From NCBI GenBank assembly GCA_947253655.1, contig CAMYAE010000028.1, positions 1-25,322 on the forward strand: 25,322 nucleotides of DNA. Direction: 5' to 3'. This DNA comes from an uncultured Bacteroidales bacterium. GTDB lineage: Bacteria > Bacteroidota > Bacteroidia > Bacteroidales > UBA932. The position numbers and the translations under genes were made by a program. Below are positions 1-7,705 of this stretch, in pieces (the stretch's first letter is position 1; each line of letters starts with the position of its first letter). The notes under the pieces were generated by a model, which was given only the letters and a program-made list of their open reading frames with translations, was not told the origin of the DNA and searched no databases.

Positions 1-1
1 C

Positions 2-106
2 ATTCAGCTCTCTCTCGGGTATGATTGGTTTGGAGGCGATGAAGGCGTGTTCAGCACGTACAAAAACAACTCAGAAGTATGGGTGAAGGCGAAATATAGC
101 TTTTAA
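2..106 (+). CDS. C-terminal end of an outer-membrane beta-barrel protein (partial)
   Basis: One frame is open from base 2 to a TAA at 104-106 and gives 34 residues. They alternate polar and aromatic/hydrophobic positions (for example SLGYDWF and VWVKAKYSF), and the last residue is phenylalanine, as in the final strand of many outer-membrane barrels recognised by the Bam machinery. The gene begins to the left of the window, so the protein family cannot be decided; a porin-like or TonB-dependent protein would fit. It is the only plus-strand gene before 4130 and appears unrelated to the minus-strand genes beside it. Confidence 0.6.
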   Translation: MQLSLGYDWFGGDEGVFSTYKNNSEVWVKAKYSF

Positions 107-110
107 GAGA

Positions 111-461
111 CTATTGCACATTTGAGTTTAGATGTTTTGGACTGACTTTTTGCTGATTTTCGTCTTGTCTAGCTTGAGAAGTCGCCTTGCTATTTGATTT
201 TTTCTCTGCAAAAGTTCCAACTATGAGCCCATGACCAGTCAGATACTCTCTATTAGCCTTGGAGGTGTACCCTTTATCGGCTAATACCATCACTCCTTTT
301 TGAAGCGTTCCTTTCTCTATGAGAGTTGAAAATTCTGTCGTGTCTGAGACATTGGCAGATTTGGTGGTGAGGGCATGCACAAGGCCTTCTCCGTCTGTCA
401 AGACATGTTACTTGTACCCGTATCTAAACTTCTTACATTTTACCACCTATCGGCTTAAAGC
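111..461 (-). pseudogene. Degenerate IS5-group (DDE_Tnp_1) transposase remnant
   Basis: Read on the minus strand, the fragment resembles the middle of an IS4/IS5-type DDE transposase: ADRW, then VKCKKFRYGYK, then HVLTDGEGL, and then VLADKGY, which carries the second catalytic aspartate of this family. It is broken in several ways. ADRW (443-454) and VKCKK are in different frames, consistent with a one-base loss near 443. An in-frame TAA lies at 408-410, just before HVLTD. The N-terminal part with the first Asp and the C-terminal part with the catalytic Glu are both missing. The remaining open stretch (111-401) has only a TTG to start from, so it is not a functional gene. I saw no terminal inverted repeats. 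It separates an outer-membrane gene from an aldo/keto reductase gene and probably marks an old insertion. Confidence 0.8.
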
Positions 462-472
462 CAGGCCCCATA

Positions 473-1306
473 CTAAAAGTCTATTTCATCGGCAGTATGG
501 CCGGACCACCACACGCCTTTAATGGCGTCGATAGCCGCAATGTCTTCCGACTCCAATGCCGCTGTAATGAAATTCGACTTGATTCTGTAGGCATGCCTTG
601 ACTTTGGCAGAGGCAGGTTGCCGTGAGCAAGACACCACGAGACGCACACCTGAGCCGTGGTGAGCCCGTATTTTTCGGCAATTGAAGACAAGGTGTAGTC
701 ATTAAGGAGGTTACCGCGTCCCAAAGGAGAATAAGCTTCAACCAAAATGTCCAATGAACGGCACATGGCAATTATATCTTCTTGAAGATAGCCCGGATGA
801 AACTCAATCTGGTCTGCCATAGGTACAATTTCTGCGGTTTCCAAAAGCGGTTCAAGGTGATGTGTAAGGAAATTGCTGACTCCTATTGCCCTTACCTTTC
901 CGTCTCTGTACAATTTTTCCATTCCCCTCCATGTGTCAGCATTGATTTCCTTCCAGTTTTCGAAGCGATGTGCCGTTGCAGGCCAATGAACAAGGTAAAG
1001 GTCAAGATAATCCGTCCCGAGTTTGCGGAGACTTTCCTCGCAGGCGGCAACAGTGTTGTCGCATCCTCTGTCTGTATTCCATACCTTGCTGGTAATAAAG
1101 AGATTATGTCTGCTGATGCCGCTATTTTTCACGGCTTTCCCTACATATTCCTCATTCTTGTACACGGCAGCAGTGTCGATGTGCGTATAACCACACTTCA
1201 ATGCGGTGGCAACAGAGTCATAGGCTTCCGAAGGATCCGTAATCTTGAATGTTCCGAAGCCGATTTCAGGGATTTCAACCCCGTTCATTAGTTTGAAACG
1301 GCTCAT
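473..1306 (-). CDS. Aldo/keto reductase (2,5-diketogluconate reductase type)
   Basis: A soluble NADPH-dependent oxidoreductase of 277 residues, the usual length for a compact bacterial AKR. The catalytic tetrad is visible: Asp44 and Tyr49 in HIDTAAVYKNE, Lys74 in TSKVW and His107 in YLVHWP. Further family marks are GVSNF, the QIEFHPG stretch, and a C-terminal LPLPKS...RI..N region that binds the NADP phosphate. Such enzymes reduce aldehydes, methylglyoxal, aldoses or keto-sugar acids; the sequence does not reveal the substrate. It is the last gene of a minus-strand operon, 11 bases after an exported lactonase-fold gene, which makes sugar or sugar-acid chemistry a reasonable guess. The start at ATG 1306 gives the normal N-terminus (NGVEIPEIGFGT). 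Confidence 0.93.
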   Translation of the reverse strand: MSRFKLMNGVEIPEIGFGTFKITDPSEAYDSVATALKCGYTHIDTAAVYKNEEYVGKAVKNSGISRHNLFITSKVWNTDRGCDNTVAACEESLRKLGTDYLDLYLVHWPATAHRFENWKEINADTWRGMEKLYRDGKVRAIGVSNFLTHHLEPLLETAEIVPMADQIEFHPGYLQEDIIAMCRSLDILVEAYSPLGRGNLLNDYTLSSIAEKYGLTTAQVCVSWCLAHGNLPLPKSRHAYRIKSNFITAALESEDIAAIDAIKGVWWSGHTADEIDF

Positions 1307-1317
1307 AATATCAGTTT

Positions 1318-2451
1318 TTAATTAAAGGCAATGCACACGGGACTGTCGAGCGAAATGTCATTCGGCAGGTATGTGAGTTCTCCCGTCAATTTATTACGTC
1401 TGAATACCTGGATAGTACCGTCGTCTTTGCATGCGGCAAGCAAGTATTTTCCGTTTGGCGTAATCGCTATGTTTCTCGGATGCCTGCCTGTGTCCCGGTA
1501 ACCTTTCTTCGTCAGACTTCCGTCTCCGGCAATGCTGAAAACGGCAATTCCGTCACCTTTGAGTCTGTTGGACGCATAAAGGAACCGGTTGTCAGGAGAT
1601 ATTCTGATGTCTGCGCTCCCGCGTGCATGGAGAGTGTCGCAAACGACCGTCTGGAACGGATGCAGTTTTCCCCCGTCAAATTTCATGGCTGTTATCGTAC
1701 CTGAAAGTTCGCCTATAACGTAGGCCAGGCTGACGGTATTCGCAAAAACTATATGACGAGGCCCGTAATCGGGTGCCAAAACGCAGGCGGAAACGAATGC
1801 GAGACTGTCTGCGGAAACGCTGAAAGTCAAGATTCTGTCAGAACTGAAGTCTGTCATCAGGAGGTAGCGTCCGTCCGGGGAAAAGATTGAGCAATGAGCG
1901 TGAGGCGTGGCCTGACGCAGGGTGTCAGGGCCGCCGGTAAATCCGGAATAGATTCTGGCAGGTCCGTTGCCGGAAACGCCCCCGGAGGGTCCCAGCCTGA
2001 ACACGGATATGTTTCCTCCGGAATAATTGGCCGTTACGGCGAGAGAGCCGCACACGTCCACATAGCACGGATCCTGGCTTAGAGTCGGGCAAGGCGGGGA
2101 TAGGGGCCGCAGAACGCCGGAGACCTTGTCAAAGGCGTAGGCGTTCAGAGCGGCTGCGCTGTCAGCGGTTTCGCTGACGGCGTAGAGGCGTTTGCCGTCC
2201 GGAGTAACTTTCAGGTACGACGGGTTAGGTAAAGCGGCCCCGCAAATAAGCGGAGAAGCAATCTTGCCTATACCTTGATCGAATTTGCACACATATATAC
2301 CCTCGCTGTCGCCACCGGTGTACGTCCCTACAAACATAGTAATCCTGTCACCGGAACAGGAAGCTGCCGAAGACAGGATAAGGATTACATACACAAGCCT
2401 TAAAGCGTTGCGTAGTCCTCCATGCAAGGATGACAATATATGAGCAGGCAT
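1318..2451 (-). CDS. Exported lactonase family protein (6-phosphogluconolactonase-like beta-propeller)
   Basis: 377 residues. The mature part opens with MFVGTYTGGDSEGIY, the typical first strand of the seven-bladed propeller lactonase family (PF10282), and repeats blade motifs of the SPDGRYL, SPDNRFLY and TPNGKYLL kind. Cytoplasmic members hydrolyse 6-phosphogluconolactone; many Bacteroidota members are exported and of unproven substrate. Here a hydrophobic segment (about residues 19-30) ends in a lipobox-like SAASC with Cys32, so I infer a lipoprotein or at least an exported protein. The region before the hydrophobic core is unusually long (about 18 residues), but there is no internal Met, so ATG 2451 is the only ATG start. 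It begins 3 bases after the stop of the DUF3298 gene and is probably translationally coupled to it. Confidence 0.85.
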   Translation of the reverse strand: MPAHILSSLHGGLRNALRLVYVILILSSAASCSGDRITMFVGTYTGGDSEGIYVCKFDQGIGKIASPLICGAALPNPSYLKVTPDGKRLYAVSETADSAAALNAYAFDKVSGVLRPLSPPCPTLSQDPCYVDVCGSLAVTANYSGGNISVFRLGPSGGVSGNGPARIYSGFTGGPDTLRQATPHAHCSIFSPDGRYLLMTDFSSDRILTFSVSADSLAFVSACVLAPDYGPRHIVFANTVSLAYVIGELSGTITAMKFDGGKLHPFQTVVCDTLHARGSADIRISPDNRFLYASNRLKGDGIAVFSIAGDGSLTKKGYRDTGRHPRNIAITPNGKYLLAACKDDGTIQVFRRNKLTGELTYLPNDISLDSPVCIAFN

Positions 2452-2454
2452 AGC

Positions 2455-3240
2455 CTATTCTATCCCCACAATTTTTCTGGCCACCAACATCATGTGTTCT
2501 GAAATCTTGCTGTATGGCACAGTGAATACAGGCAAGCCGGCAGCATAAGGGGCTATTTCATACTGATTATAGACAAACTCAATACCTTCATCGGTGAAAA
2601 GAGGCGGACACTCCGGAACTGGAAGCGAATATATGTCGTTTTCATCCATAAGATATTCTTTCAGCTGCTCGTCTCCATCAACTTTCCAAAAACTCTTAAG
2701 GCCTGACTTTATCATATTATGGAAATCATCATCATATTTATTTGTGAACACATCCCAGCCGATACGTCGTCCGTCGCTCTTGCGGAATGTCATTCCATAG
2801 CGCTGATGCCCGCCATGAGCACCTCCCTTATATTCGTCTTTCTCGTATAAATATGTAATATAATCCGGCCCCTCAGAATAAACACTGAAAGAAGTAAGGT
2901 CGGTATATTTCATTGGAGGATCTTGCACGGCCTCTTGAGCGTCGGCGACAACCTCATCGAAATAGTATTTTATAACACTCTTAAAATCATCGGTATTGCC
3001 GTCATAATCTCCACCTAAAGTTTCATTGACATACTCCCCTACCGCCTTGCTGACAGCAAGAGAATTGTCTGAAAGGGTTTGCACGGACATCTTGTAATCA
3101 CCTGTTTCGTCATTCACAACCAAACTGTCCGTTCCCGCTGCCAAAGTGGCCGGGAGTTCTTTATTCTTCAATCCGCATACGCAACTTGAAAACATTACCG
3201 CAGATATAGCTGCTGTGCCTACTAAATATAATACTTTCAT
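2455..3240 (-). CDS. DUF3298/DUF4163 (RsiV-like) lipoprotein
   Basis: 261 residues. The signal peptide ends in a lipobox FSSC with Cys20. The N-terminal half resembles DUF4163. The C-terminal half has DUF3298 hallmarks: YKGGAHGGHQRYGMTF, a TDEGIEFVYNQYEIAPYA stretch, and FTVPYSKI near the end. The family is related to the extracytoplasmic domain of the anti-sigma factor RsiV, which binds lysozyme, but most Bacteroidota members are free lipoproteins of unknown role. There is no transmembrane or sigma-binding part here, so I do not call it an anti-sigma factor. It is the first gene of the operon that continues into the lactonase and the aldo/keto reductase, driven by the promoter at 3388-3418 with a leader of about 140 bases. 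Confidence 0.85.
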   Translation of the reverse strand: MKVLYLVGTAAISAVMFSSCVCGLKNKELPATLAAGTDSLVVNDETGDYKMSVQTLSDNSLAVSKAVGEYVNETLGGDYDGNTDDFKSVIKYYFDEVVADAQEAVQDPPMKYTDLTSFSVYSEGPDYITYLYEKDEYKGGAHGGHQRYGMTFRKSDGRRIGWDVFTNKYDDDFHNMIKSGLKSFWKVDGDEQLKEYLMDENDIYSLPVPECPPLFTDEGIEFVYNQYEIAPYAAGLPVFTVPYSKISEHMMLVARKIVGIE

Positions 3241-3387
3241 AATTTAATGTATTTGCATTATTGAATCACTAATAATCCTCTTAAGGTTGATTTCAGAAAT
3301 ATCATTGTCCTCGGCACTTAACCTTATAGCCCGTTTTCCGGCCTAATAATTATAGAGCATGGTCAAGACAATATCTTCCTTATACAA

Positions 3388-3418
3388 CAAAGATACTAAA
3401 ATTATAATTATCTGCAAA
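3388..3418 (-). promoter_or_regulatory. Bacteroidota sigma-ABfr-type promoter for the DUF3298-lactonase-AKR operon
   Basis: On the minus strand TTTG (3415-3418) is followed 19 bases later by TATCTTTG (3388-3395). This matches the -33 TTTG and -7 TAnnTTTG elements of Bacteroidota housekeeping promoters. It starts just after the GNAT stop codon. Transcription would begin near 3381, leaving a leader of about 140 bases before ATG 3240. The leader contains an inverted repeat, TAAGGTT...AACCTTA. The match is seen directly; activity is inferred. Confidence 0.65.
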
Positions 3419-3424
3419 CAGATG

Positions 3425-4003
3425 TCAATGCAATATAGACACCATACGGAGATATTCATTATCGAAACAACGGACATTCCGGTCAGCCTTGAATCCGCAG
3501 GAGGAATACATGGCACGCAGCCCATTGTCGGAAGCCAGCACAAGCAATGAGGCAATATCAAAACCCAAAGCCTCTCCGGTCTCCAGTGCCTGGTAAATCA
3601 ACTGACGGCCTATGCCCTTATGTCTGAACTTCGGGTCTACTGCGAGAGTATCAAGATAATACTCTCCCGCCCTTGTCTCGGCTTCTGTATTTTCATAATA
3701 CCGCTTCCACTGCACATTAAGCATAGCGGAAGTCTTTTTTCTCATATCCTCATAACGTCCTCCGTCATAAGCGATTATACAGCCTGCACAAACACCGTCG
3801 ACCTCGGCCACAAGGGTGTTCCTAACACTATACAGAGTATCATCCATAAGCACGACATCATTAAGCAGGGTCAGGACATCAGCGCCGTCCTTATCATTAT
3901 CGGCAATAAAATCCGCAATTCCGAGAGCAGCCAGAACTGCCTCGCATATAAACTTAGAATCCCTCTCAACAGCCTTTCTGAACAGAATATCAGTTTCTAC
4001 CAT
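3425..4003 (-). CDS. GNAT family N-acetyltransferase
   Basis: 192 residues from ATG 4003. The acetyl-CoA binding motif A is clear (LAVDPKFRHKGIGRQL, with the R-x-x-G-I-G loop), followed by the usual helix and a final strand with LRAMYSSCGF. The N-terminal half is more divergent, so the acceptor (amine, aminoglycoside, protein N-terminus or other) cannot be told. An in-frame ATG seven codons upstream (4024) is possible, but it overlaps the -7 box at 4022-4029, so a transcript from that promoter would not contain it; I therefore place the start at 4003. It is probably a single-gene unit divergent from the DIP1984-family gene. Confidence 0.88.
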   Translation of the reverse strand: MVETDILFRKAVERDSKFICEAVLAALGIADFIADNDKDGADVLTLLNDVVLMDDTLYSVRNTLVAEVDGVCAGCIIAYDGGRYEDMRKKTSAMLNVQWKRYYENTEAETRAGEYYLDTLAVDPKFRHKGIGRQLIYQALETGEALGFDIASLLVLASDNGLRAMYSSCGFKADRNVRCFDNEYLRMVSILH

Positions 4004-4021
4004 TCTATAAAATTTTATATG

Positions 4022-4053
4022 CAAAAATAATTCTTTGCATTCTTATAAACAAA
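4022..4053 (-). promoter_or_regulatory. Promoter for the GNAT gene
   Basis: On the minus strand TTTG (4050-4053) and TATTTTTG (4022-4029) are 20 bases apart, a full match to the Bacteroidota -33/-7 pattern. The expected start of transcription, about 6 bases past the -7 box, leaves a leader of only about a dozen AT-rich bases before ATG 4003. Confidence 0.65.
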
Positions 4054-4068
4054 TTGCTTATTATTCCT

Positions 4069-4076
4069 TAATTTTG
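4069..4076 (+). promoter_or_regulatory. Possible -7 element (TAATTTTG) for the DIP1984-family gene
   Basis: TAATTTTG fits TAnnTTTG and lies 53 bases upstream of ATG 4130. No TTTG stands 19-21 bases upstream (the nearest, at 4034-4037, is 31 bases away), so this is only a half-supported promoter. Confidence 0.35.
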
Positions 4077-4129
4077 TAATTATACGGTCCCGAAGCATAG
4101 GGACAATTTTAAATTGAACACGGATATTT

Positions 4130-4585
4130 ATGAAACTTGCAGAAGCATTAAGCATCAGACAGGACTGCCAGACAAGAATAGAGCAGTTGAAAGACAGGAT
4201 AATCAATAACGTAAAGGTGCAGGAGGGCGAAGAGCCTTCGGAGCAGCCGTTGGAGCTTATGAAAGAACTGAACGGTTGTCTGGACCGGCTGCAAGACCTG
4301 ATATACAGGATAAACGCCACAAACATCAAAGTCAAGGGCAAGGACGGGCGGTCTCTTACAGAAATGCTCGCAGAAAGGGACGTGCTTGCAAAAAGGATAC
4401 AGACCATGAGGGCCGTGTTTGAAAGCGCGACGGTCATACAGGACAGATACTCCAGAACTGAAATAAAATATGTCAAGACTATTGACGTCAAAGCACTTCA
4501 TAAGGATATTGACAGGCTGTCAGCAAAACTGCGAATTCTGGACATAGACATCCAGAGCCTTAATTTTACCGAAGATTTGGAATAA
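4130..4585 (+). CDS. DIP1984 family protein
   Basis: 151 residues, the family's usual length of about 150. The start MKLAEAL...R.DCQTRIEQLKDR, then NNVKVQEGEEPSE, then LIYRINATN and SLTEMLAERD, match the conserved pattern of the DIP1984 family (named from Corynebacterium; one older member was called septicolysin). The protein is highly charged and predicted to be nearly all helical, with coiled-coil character in residues about 10-30 and 80-145. It has no signal peptide and is presumably cytoplasmic. No biochemical function is established that I can rely on. It is divergent from the GNAT gene and separated by about 210 bases from the peptidase gene that follows. Confidence 0.85.
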   Translation: MKLAEALSIRQDCQTRIEQLKDRIINNVKVQEGEEPSEQPLELMKELNGCLDRLQDLIYRINATNIKVKGKDGRSLTEMLAERDVLAKRIQTMRAVFESATVIQDRYSRTEIKYVKTIDVKALHKDIDRLSAKLRILDIDIQSLNFTEDLE

Positions 4586-4668
4586 TAGCAAAAAGGGTGT
4601 AGTCATGGTGTAAGGCGGGCCAACCTTTGTTACGGCTGCGCGGAACAGCAGCAAGGCTAAGATGCCAC

Positions 4669-4705
4669 TGCATATAGCATGTTCGGCACAATTGCATATA
4701 GCATG
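4669..4705. repeat. Two 13-base direct repeats upstream of the M16 peptidase gene
   Basis: TGCATATAGCATG occurs at 4669-4681 and again at 4693-4705, with starts 24 bases apart, about 90-125 bases before ATG 4795. Similarity continues a little past each copy (GTTC versus GGTTC). The repeat lies in the gap between the DIP1984-family gene and the peptidase gene, where no clear TTTG/TAnnTTTG promoter is visible. It could be a tandem regulator site or a chance duplication. Confidence 0.6.
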
Positions 4706-4794
4706 GTTCAGCTTGCAAAATTCATTACCTATGGTCGATTGCATTATGACGAGGGCGGGTTGCGGGAACAGAGAAAACTTTGAACACAATTTAT

Positions 4795-7689
4795 ATGAAA
4801 CTTAAAAAAATCTTGCTTGCAAGCATGGCTGCGGCTCTTGCCGCAATGTCGTGCGGAAGGTTTGAAAGTGTCAACGGGGACCCTATGGGCACGAAAATAT
4901 ACACCCTCGATAACGGGCTTAAAGTGTACATGACCGTAAATAAGGAGACTCCGCGTATTCAGACATGCATCGCCATACGAAACGGCGGCAAGAATGATCC
5001 GGCAGACAACACCGGCCTTGCCCACTATCTTGAACATATCATGTTCAAAGGCACAGAACGCCTCGGCACATCGGATTATAATGCGGAAAAACCGCTATTG
5101 GACTCCATAGAGGCCTTGTACAATGTCTACCGCACAAAGACGGACAAAGAGGAAAGGGAAGCAATCTACATGAAAATCGATTCTTTGAGCTACGAGGCGT
5201 CAAAAATATCCATCCCGAATGAATATGACAAGGCCATGTCTCTCATAAGCGCAGAGGGCACAAATGCCTTTACTTCCACAGACATGACCTGCTACGTGGA
5301 GGATATTCCGTCAAACCGTATAGACACATGGGCCATGGTTGAAGCCGACAGGTTCAAGAATATGGTAGTCAGAGGTTTCCATACCGAACTTGAAGCCGTA
5401 TACGAGGAAAAGAACACCAGCATGTGCAATGATGACGAAAAGGTATTCACAGCTGTAGACTCTATGCTTTACCTAAACCACCCTTACGGTTTGCAGACTG
5501 TCCTTGGTACTCAGGAGCACTTGAAAAATCCTTCAATCACCGCTATTAAAAAACAGAAAGAGACATATTATGTCCCGAACAACTGTGCGATCTGCGTTTC
5601 AGGAGACTTCGATCCGAAAGAGTTCGTGAAGATTATTGAAAAATATTTCGGAGACTGGAAAGCGAACGAAGATTTGCCGGCTTGGTCTTTCGAGCCAGAA
5701 ACCAATATAGAAAGTCCTCGTGAAAAAGATATCTACGGCCCTGAAGCCGAGAATGTTATGATTGGCTGGCGGTATCCGGGTGCAGCCACTAAGGACGGTG
5801 AAATAAGCATCATAGTTCGTTCCATTCTGAACAATGGGATGGCCGGGCTTATTGATCTTAATGTAAATCAGGCACAGACGGCAATAGATGCCTGGGCATA
5901 CAACTACAACCGGCCGGATTACGGTGAAATGCTGATAGGGGCATATCCAAAAGACGGACAGACACTTAAAGATGTCAGAGATGTGCTTCTCGCAGAAGTA
6001 GAGAAACTGAGGAACGGCAATTTCGACGAGAGCCTTATAGATGCTACTATCAACAATTACAAACTTATGGAAATGAAGTCTCTTGAAAAGAATAGGGCCA
6101 GAGCCATGAAATTTGTAACTTCATTCATCAACCGTGAAGATTGGTCATATACTGTCGGAAGGCCGGAACGGCTCTCTAAGCTCAACAAACAGGATATTAT
6201 GGATTGGGCCGGAAAATATCTGTCGGACAATTCCTATGTCGTTGCATACAAGCACATTGGAGAAGACAAAAGCATAAAGAAAATACAGGCTCCGGCCATC
6301 ACCCCAATAGCCACAAACCGGGAAATGGAGAGCAGCTTCCTGACAGAGGTCAGGAATGCGGAAGTCAAGCCGATTGAGCCTGTATTTACCGACTTCAATC
6401 GTGACATGGAGACAAGTAGCTCCAAAGGCCTTGAAATCCTTTATAAGCAAAACAATCTCAACGACATAGCAACTGTCGTATTCAGATATGACATGGGGCT
6501 TGCAGATGACCCGGCCCTTGGTTTAGCATTCGACTACGCAGAATATCTCGGCACCCCTACAATGACTGCAGACGAAATCGCTTCCAGAATGTACGCCTTA
6601 GCATGCAGCTTCGACACTAAAGTTTCGGACAACACAATGAGCATCCGGATTAGCGGGCTGAGCGAGAATATCGGAGAGGCTTTGGACATTGTAAGCGATC
6701 TGTATGCAAATGCTGTTGCTGATGAAACCATATTGAACACTCTCAAGGCTGACGAAATAAAGAGACGCTCCGACAGCAAGATGATTCAGAGCTCCTGCTT
6801 TGATGCCTTGCTGAAATATGTGTTATATGGACCTGAATACCTCAAAAAGACCGTAATGACCAATACGTCACTGACAGGCCTGGAATCCGGAGAATTGCTC
6901 GAAAAGGTCAGAGGCATGGCAGGCAAACAACACAAGGTGCTATATTACGGTCCTATGACCTCTGGCGAATTTGCCGCTATGCTTGAAGCTCATCACAAGA
7001 CAAACGGAGAGCCGACACCTCTGAAAAAGACGGAGTTACCAAAGGCAAGGTCTACTGAGCCCATTATCTATATAGTTGATTATAAGGCTCCTCAATTCGA
7101 TTATATCCAGTTCTCCAACAGGGGCGAGAAATTCGATGTCACTGCTGCTCCGGAAGTGGAGATCTTCAACCAATACTTTGGATACGGTATGAATTCCATT
7201 GTATTCCAAGAAATGAGAGAAGCACGCGCCCTTGCATACAGTGCCGGGGCCGCCCTACTCTCCCCGGAGGACCTGGACGACACCTATTCTTTTTATGCTT
7301 CAATAAGTTCTCAGAACGACAAGTTAAAAAAAGCAATAGAGGCTTTTGATTTGATAATCAACAAGATGCCACAGTCGCAAAAGGCCTTCGACGTGGCTAA
7401 AAGCAGCCTCATATCCGGTTTGAGGACAAAGAGGGTAACAGGTATGTCTGTATTGTATGACTATCTGGAAGCAAAGGATTTGGGTCTAAATAAACCGACA
7501 GATGAACTTGTATTCGAAAAGGCCGCGTCAATGACATTGGAAGACGTAGTCGCCATACAGGAAAAATGGGTCAAGGACCGCACATATATCTACGGCATTC
7601 TCGGCAACACAAAAGAGCTTGACAAGAACTATCTCAAGTCTATCGGGAAAGTTAAGGCCGTATCATTGGACGAGCTTTTCGGATATTAG
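4795..7689 (+). CDS. M16 (insulinase/pitrilysin) family zinc peptidase lipoprotein
   Basis: 964 residues. The signal peptide ends in a lipobox AMSC with Cys20, so the protein is a membrane-anchored envelope peptidase. The inverted zinc motif H77-Y-L-E-H81 with catalytic Glu80 is intact, and the likely third ligand is Glu205 in LEAVYEEKN. That spacing is about 45 residues longer than in pitrilysin; the extra part (about residues 97-146) is a charged helical insertion. The C-terminal half is a second M16 unit without the zinc motif but with the R/Y-containing EMREARALAYS segment that contacts substrate. The family degrades short and medium peptides inside a closed chamber. I chose ATG 4795 because the in-frame codon further upstream, at 4780, is TTG and would precede a complete signal peptide. 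It is the first gene of a plus-strand run that continues 16 bases later. Confidence 0.93.
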   Translation: MKLKKILLASMAAALAAMSCGRFESVNGDPMGTKIYTLDNGLKVYMTVNKETPRIQTCIAIRNGGKNDPADNTGLAHYLEHIMFKGTERLGTSDYNAEKPLLDSIEALYNVYRTKTDKEEREAIYMKIDSLSYEASKISIPNEYDKAMSLISAEGTNAFTSTDMTCYVEDIPSNRIDTWAMVEADRFKNMVVRGFHTELEAVYEEKNTSMCNDDEKVFTAVDSMLYLNHPYGLQTVLGTQEHLKNPSITAIKKQKETYYVPNNCAICVSGDFDPKEFVKIIEKYFGDWKANEDLPAWSFEPETNIESPREKDIYGPEAENVMIGWRYPGAATKDGEISIIVRSILNNGMAGLIDLNVNQAQTAIDAWAYNYNRPDYGEMLIGAYPKDGQTLKDVRDVLLAEVEKLRNGNFDESLIDATINNYKLMEMKSLEKNRARAMKFVTSFINREDWSYTVGRPERLSKLNKQDIMDWAGKYLSDNSYVVAYKHIGEDKSIKKIQAPAITPIATNREMESSFLTEVRNAEVKPIEPVFTDFNRDMETSSSKGLEILYKQNNLNDIATVVFRYDMGLADDPALGLAFDYAEYLGTPTMTADEIASRMYALACSFDTKVSDNTMSIRISGLSENIGEALDIVSDLYANAVADETILNTLKADEIKRRSDSKMIQSSCFDALLKYVLYGPEYLKKTVMTNTSLTGLESGELLEKVRGMAGKQHKVLYYGPMTSGEFAAMLEAHHKTNGEPTPLKKTELPKARSTEPIIYIVDYKAPQFDYIQFSNRGEKFDVTAAPEVEIFNQYFGYGMNSIVFQEMREARALAYSAGAALLSPEDLDDTYSFYASISSQNDKLKKAIEAFDLIINKMPQSQKAFDVAKSSLISGLRTKRVTGMSVLYDYLEAKDLGLNKPTDELVFEKAASMTLEDVVAIQEKWVKDRTYIYGILGNTKELDKNYLKSIGKVKAVSLDELFGY

Positions 7690-7705
7690 ATCAAACGGGC
7701 AGCAG

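Noticed and set aside
782..1291. A 169-residue open frame on the plus strand
   Set aside because: It lies wholly opposite the aldo/keto reductase gene, has no family-like pattern, and the reductase carries a complete catalytic tetrad.
2455..3240. Reading the DUF3298 protein as an anti-sigma factor
   Set aside because: It has a lipobox and no transmembrane or sigma-binding N-terminal part, and no sigma-factor gene is nearby.
4015..4491. A minus-strand open frame of 158 residues rich in Ser, Leu and Ile
   Set aside because: It is antisense to the well-conserved DIP1984-family gene; its hydrophobic look comes from the complementary codons.
4669..4705. Possible CRISPR-like repeats
   Set aside because: Only two copies of 13 bases with an 11-base gap and no cas genes; too short for an array.
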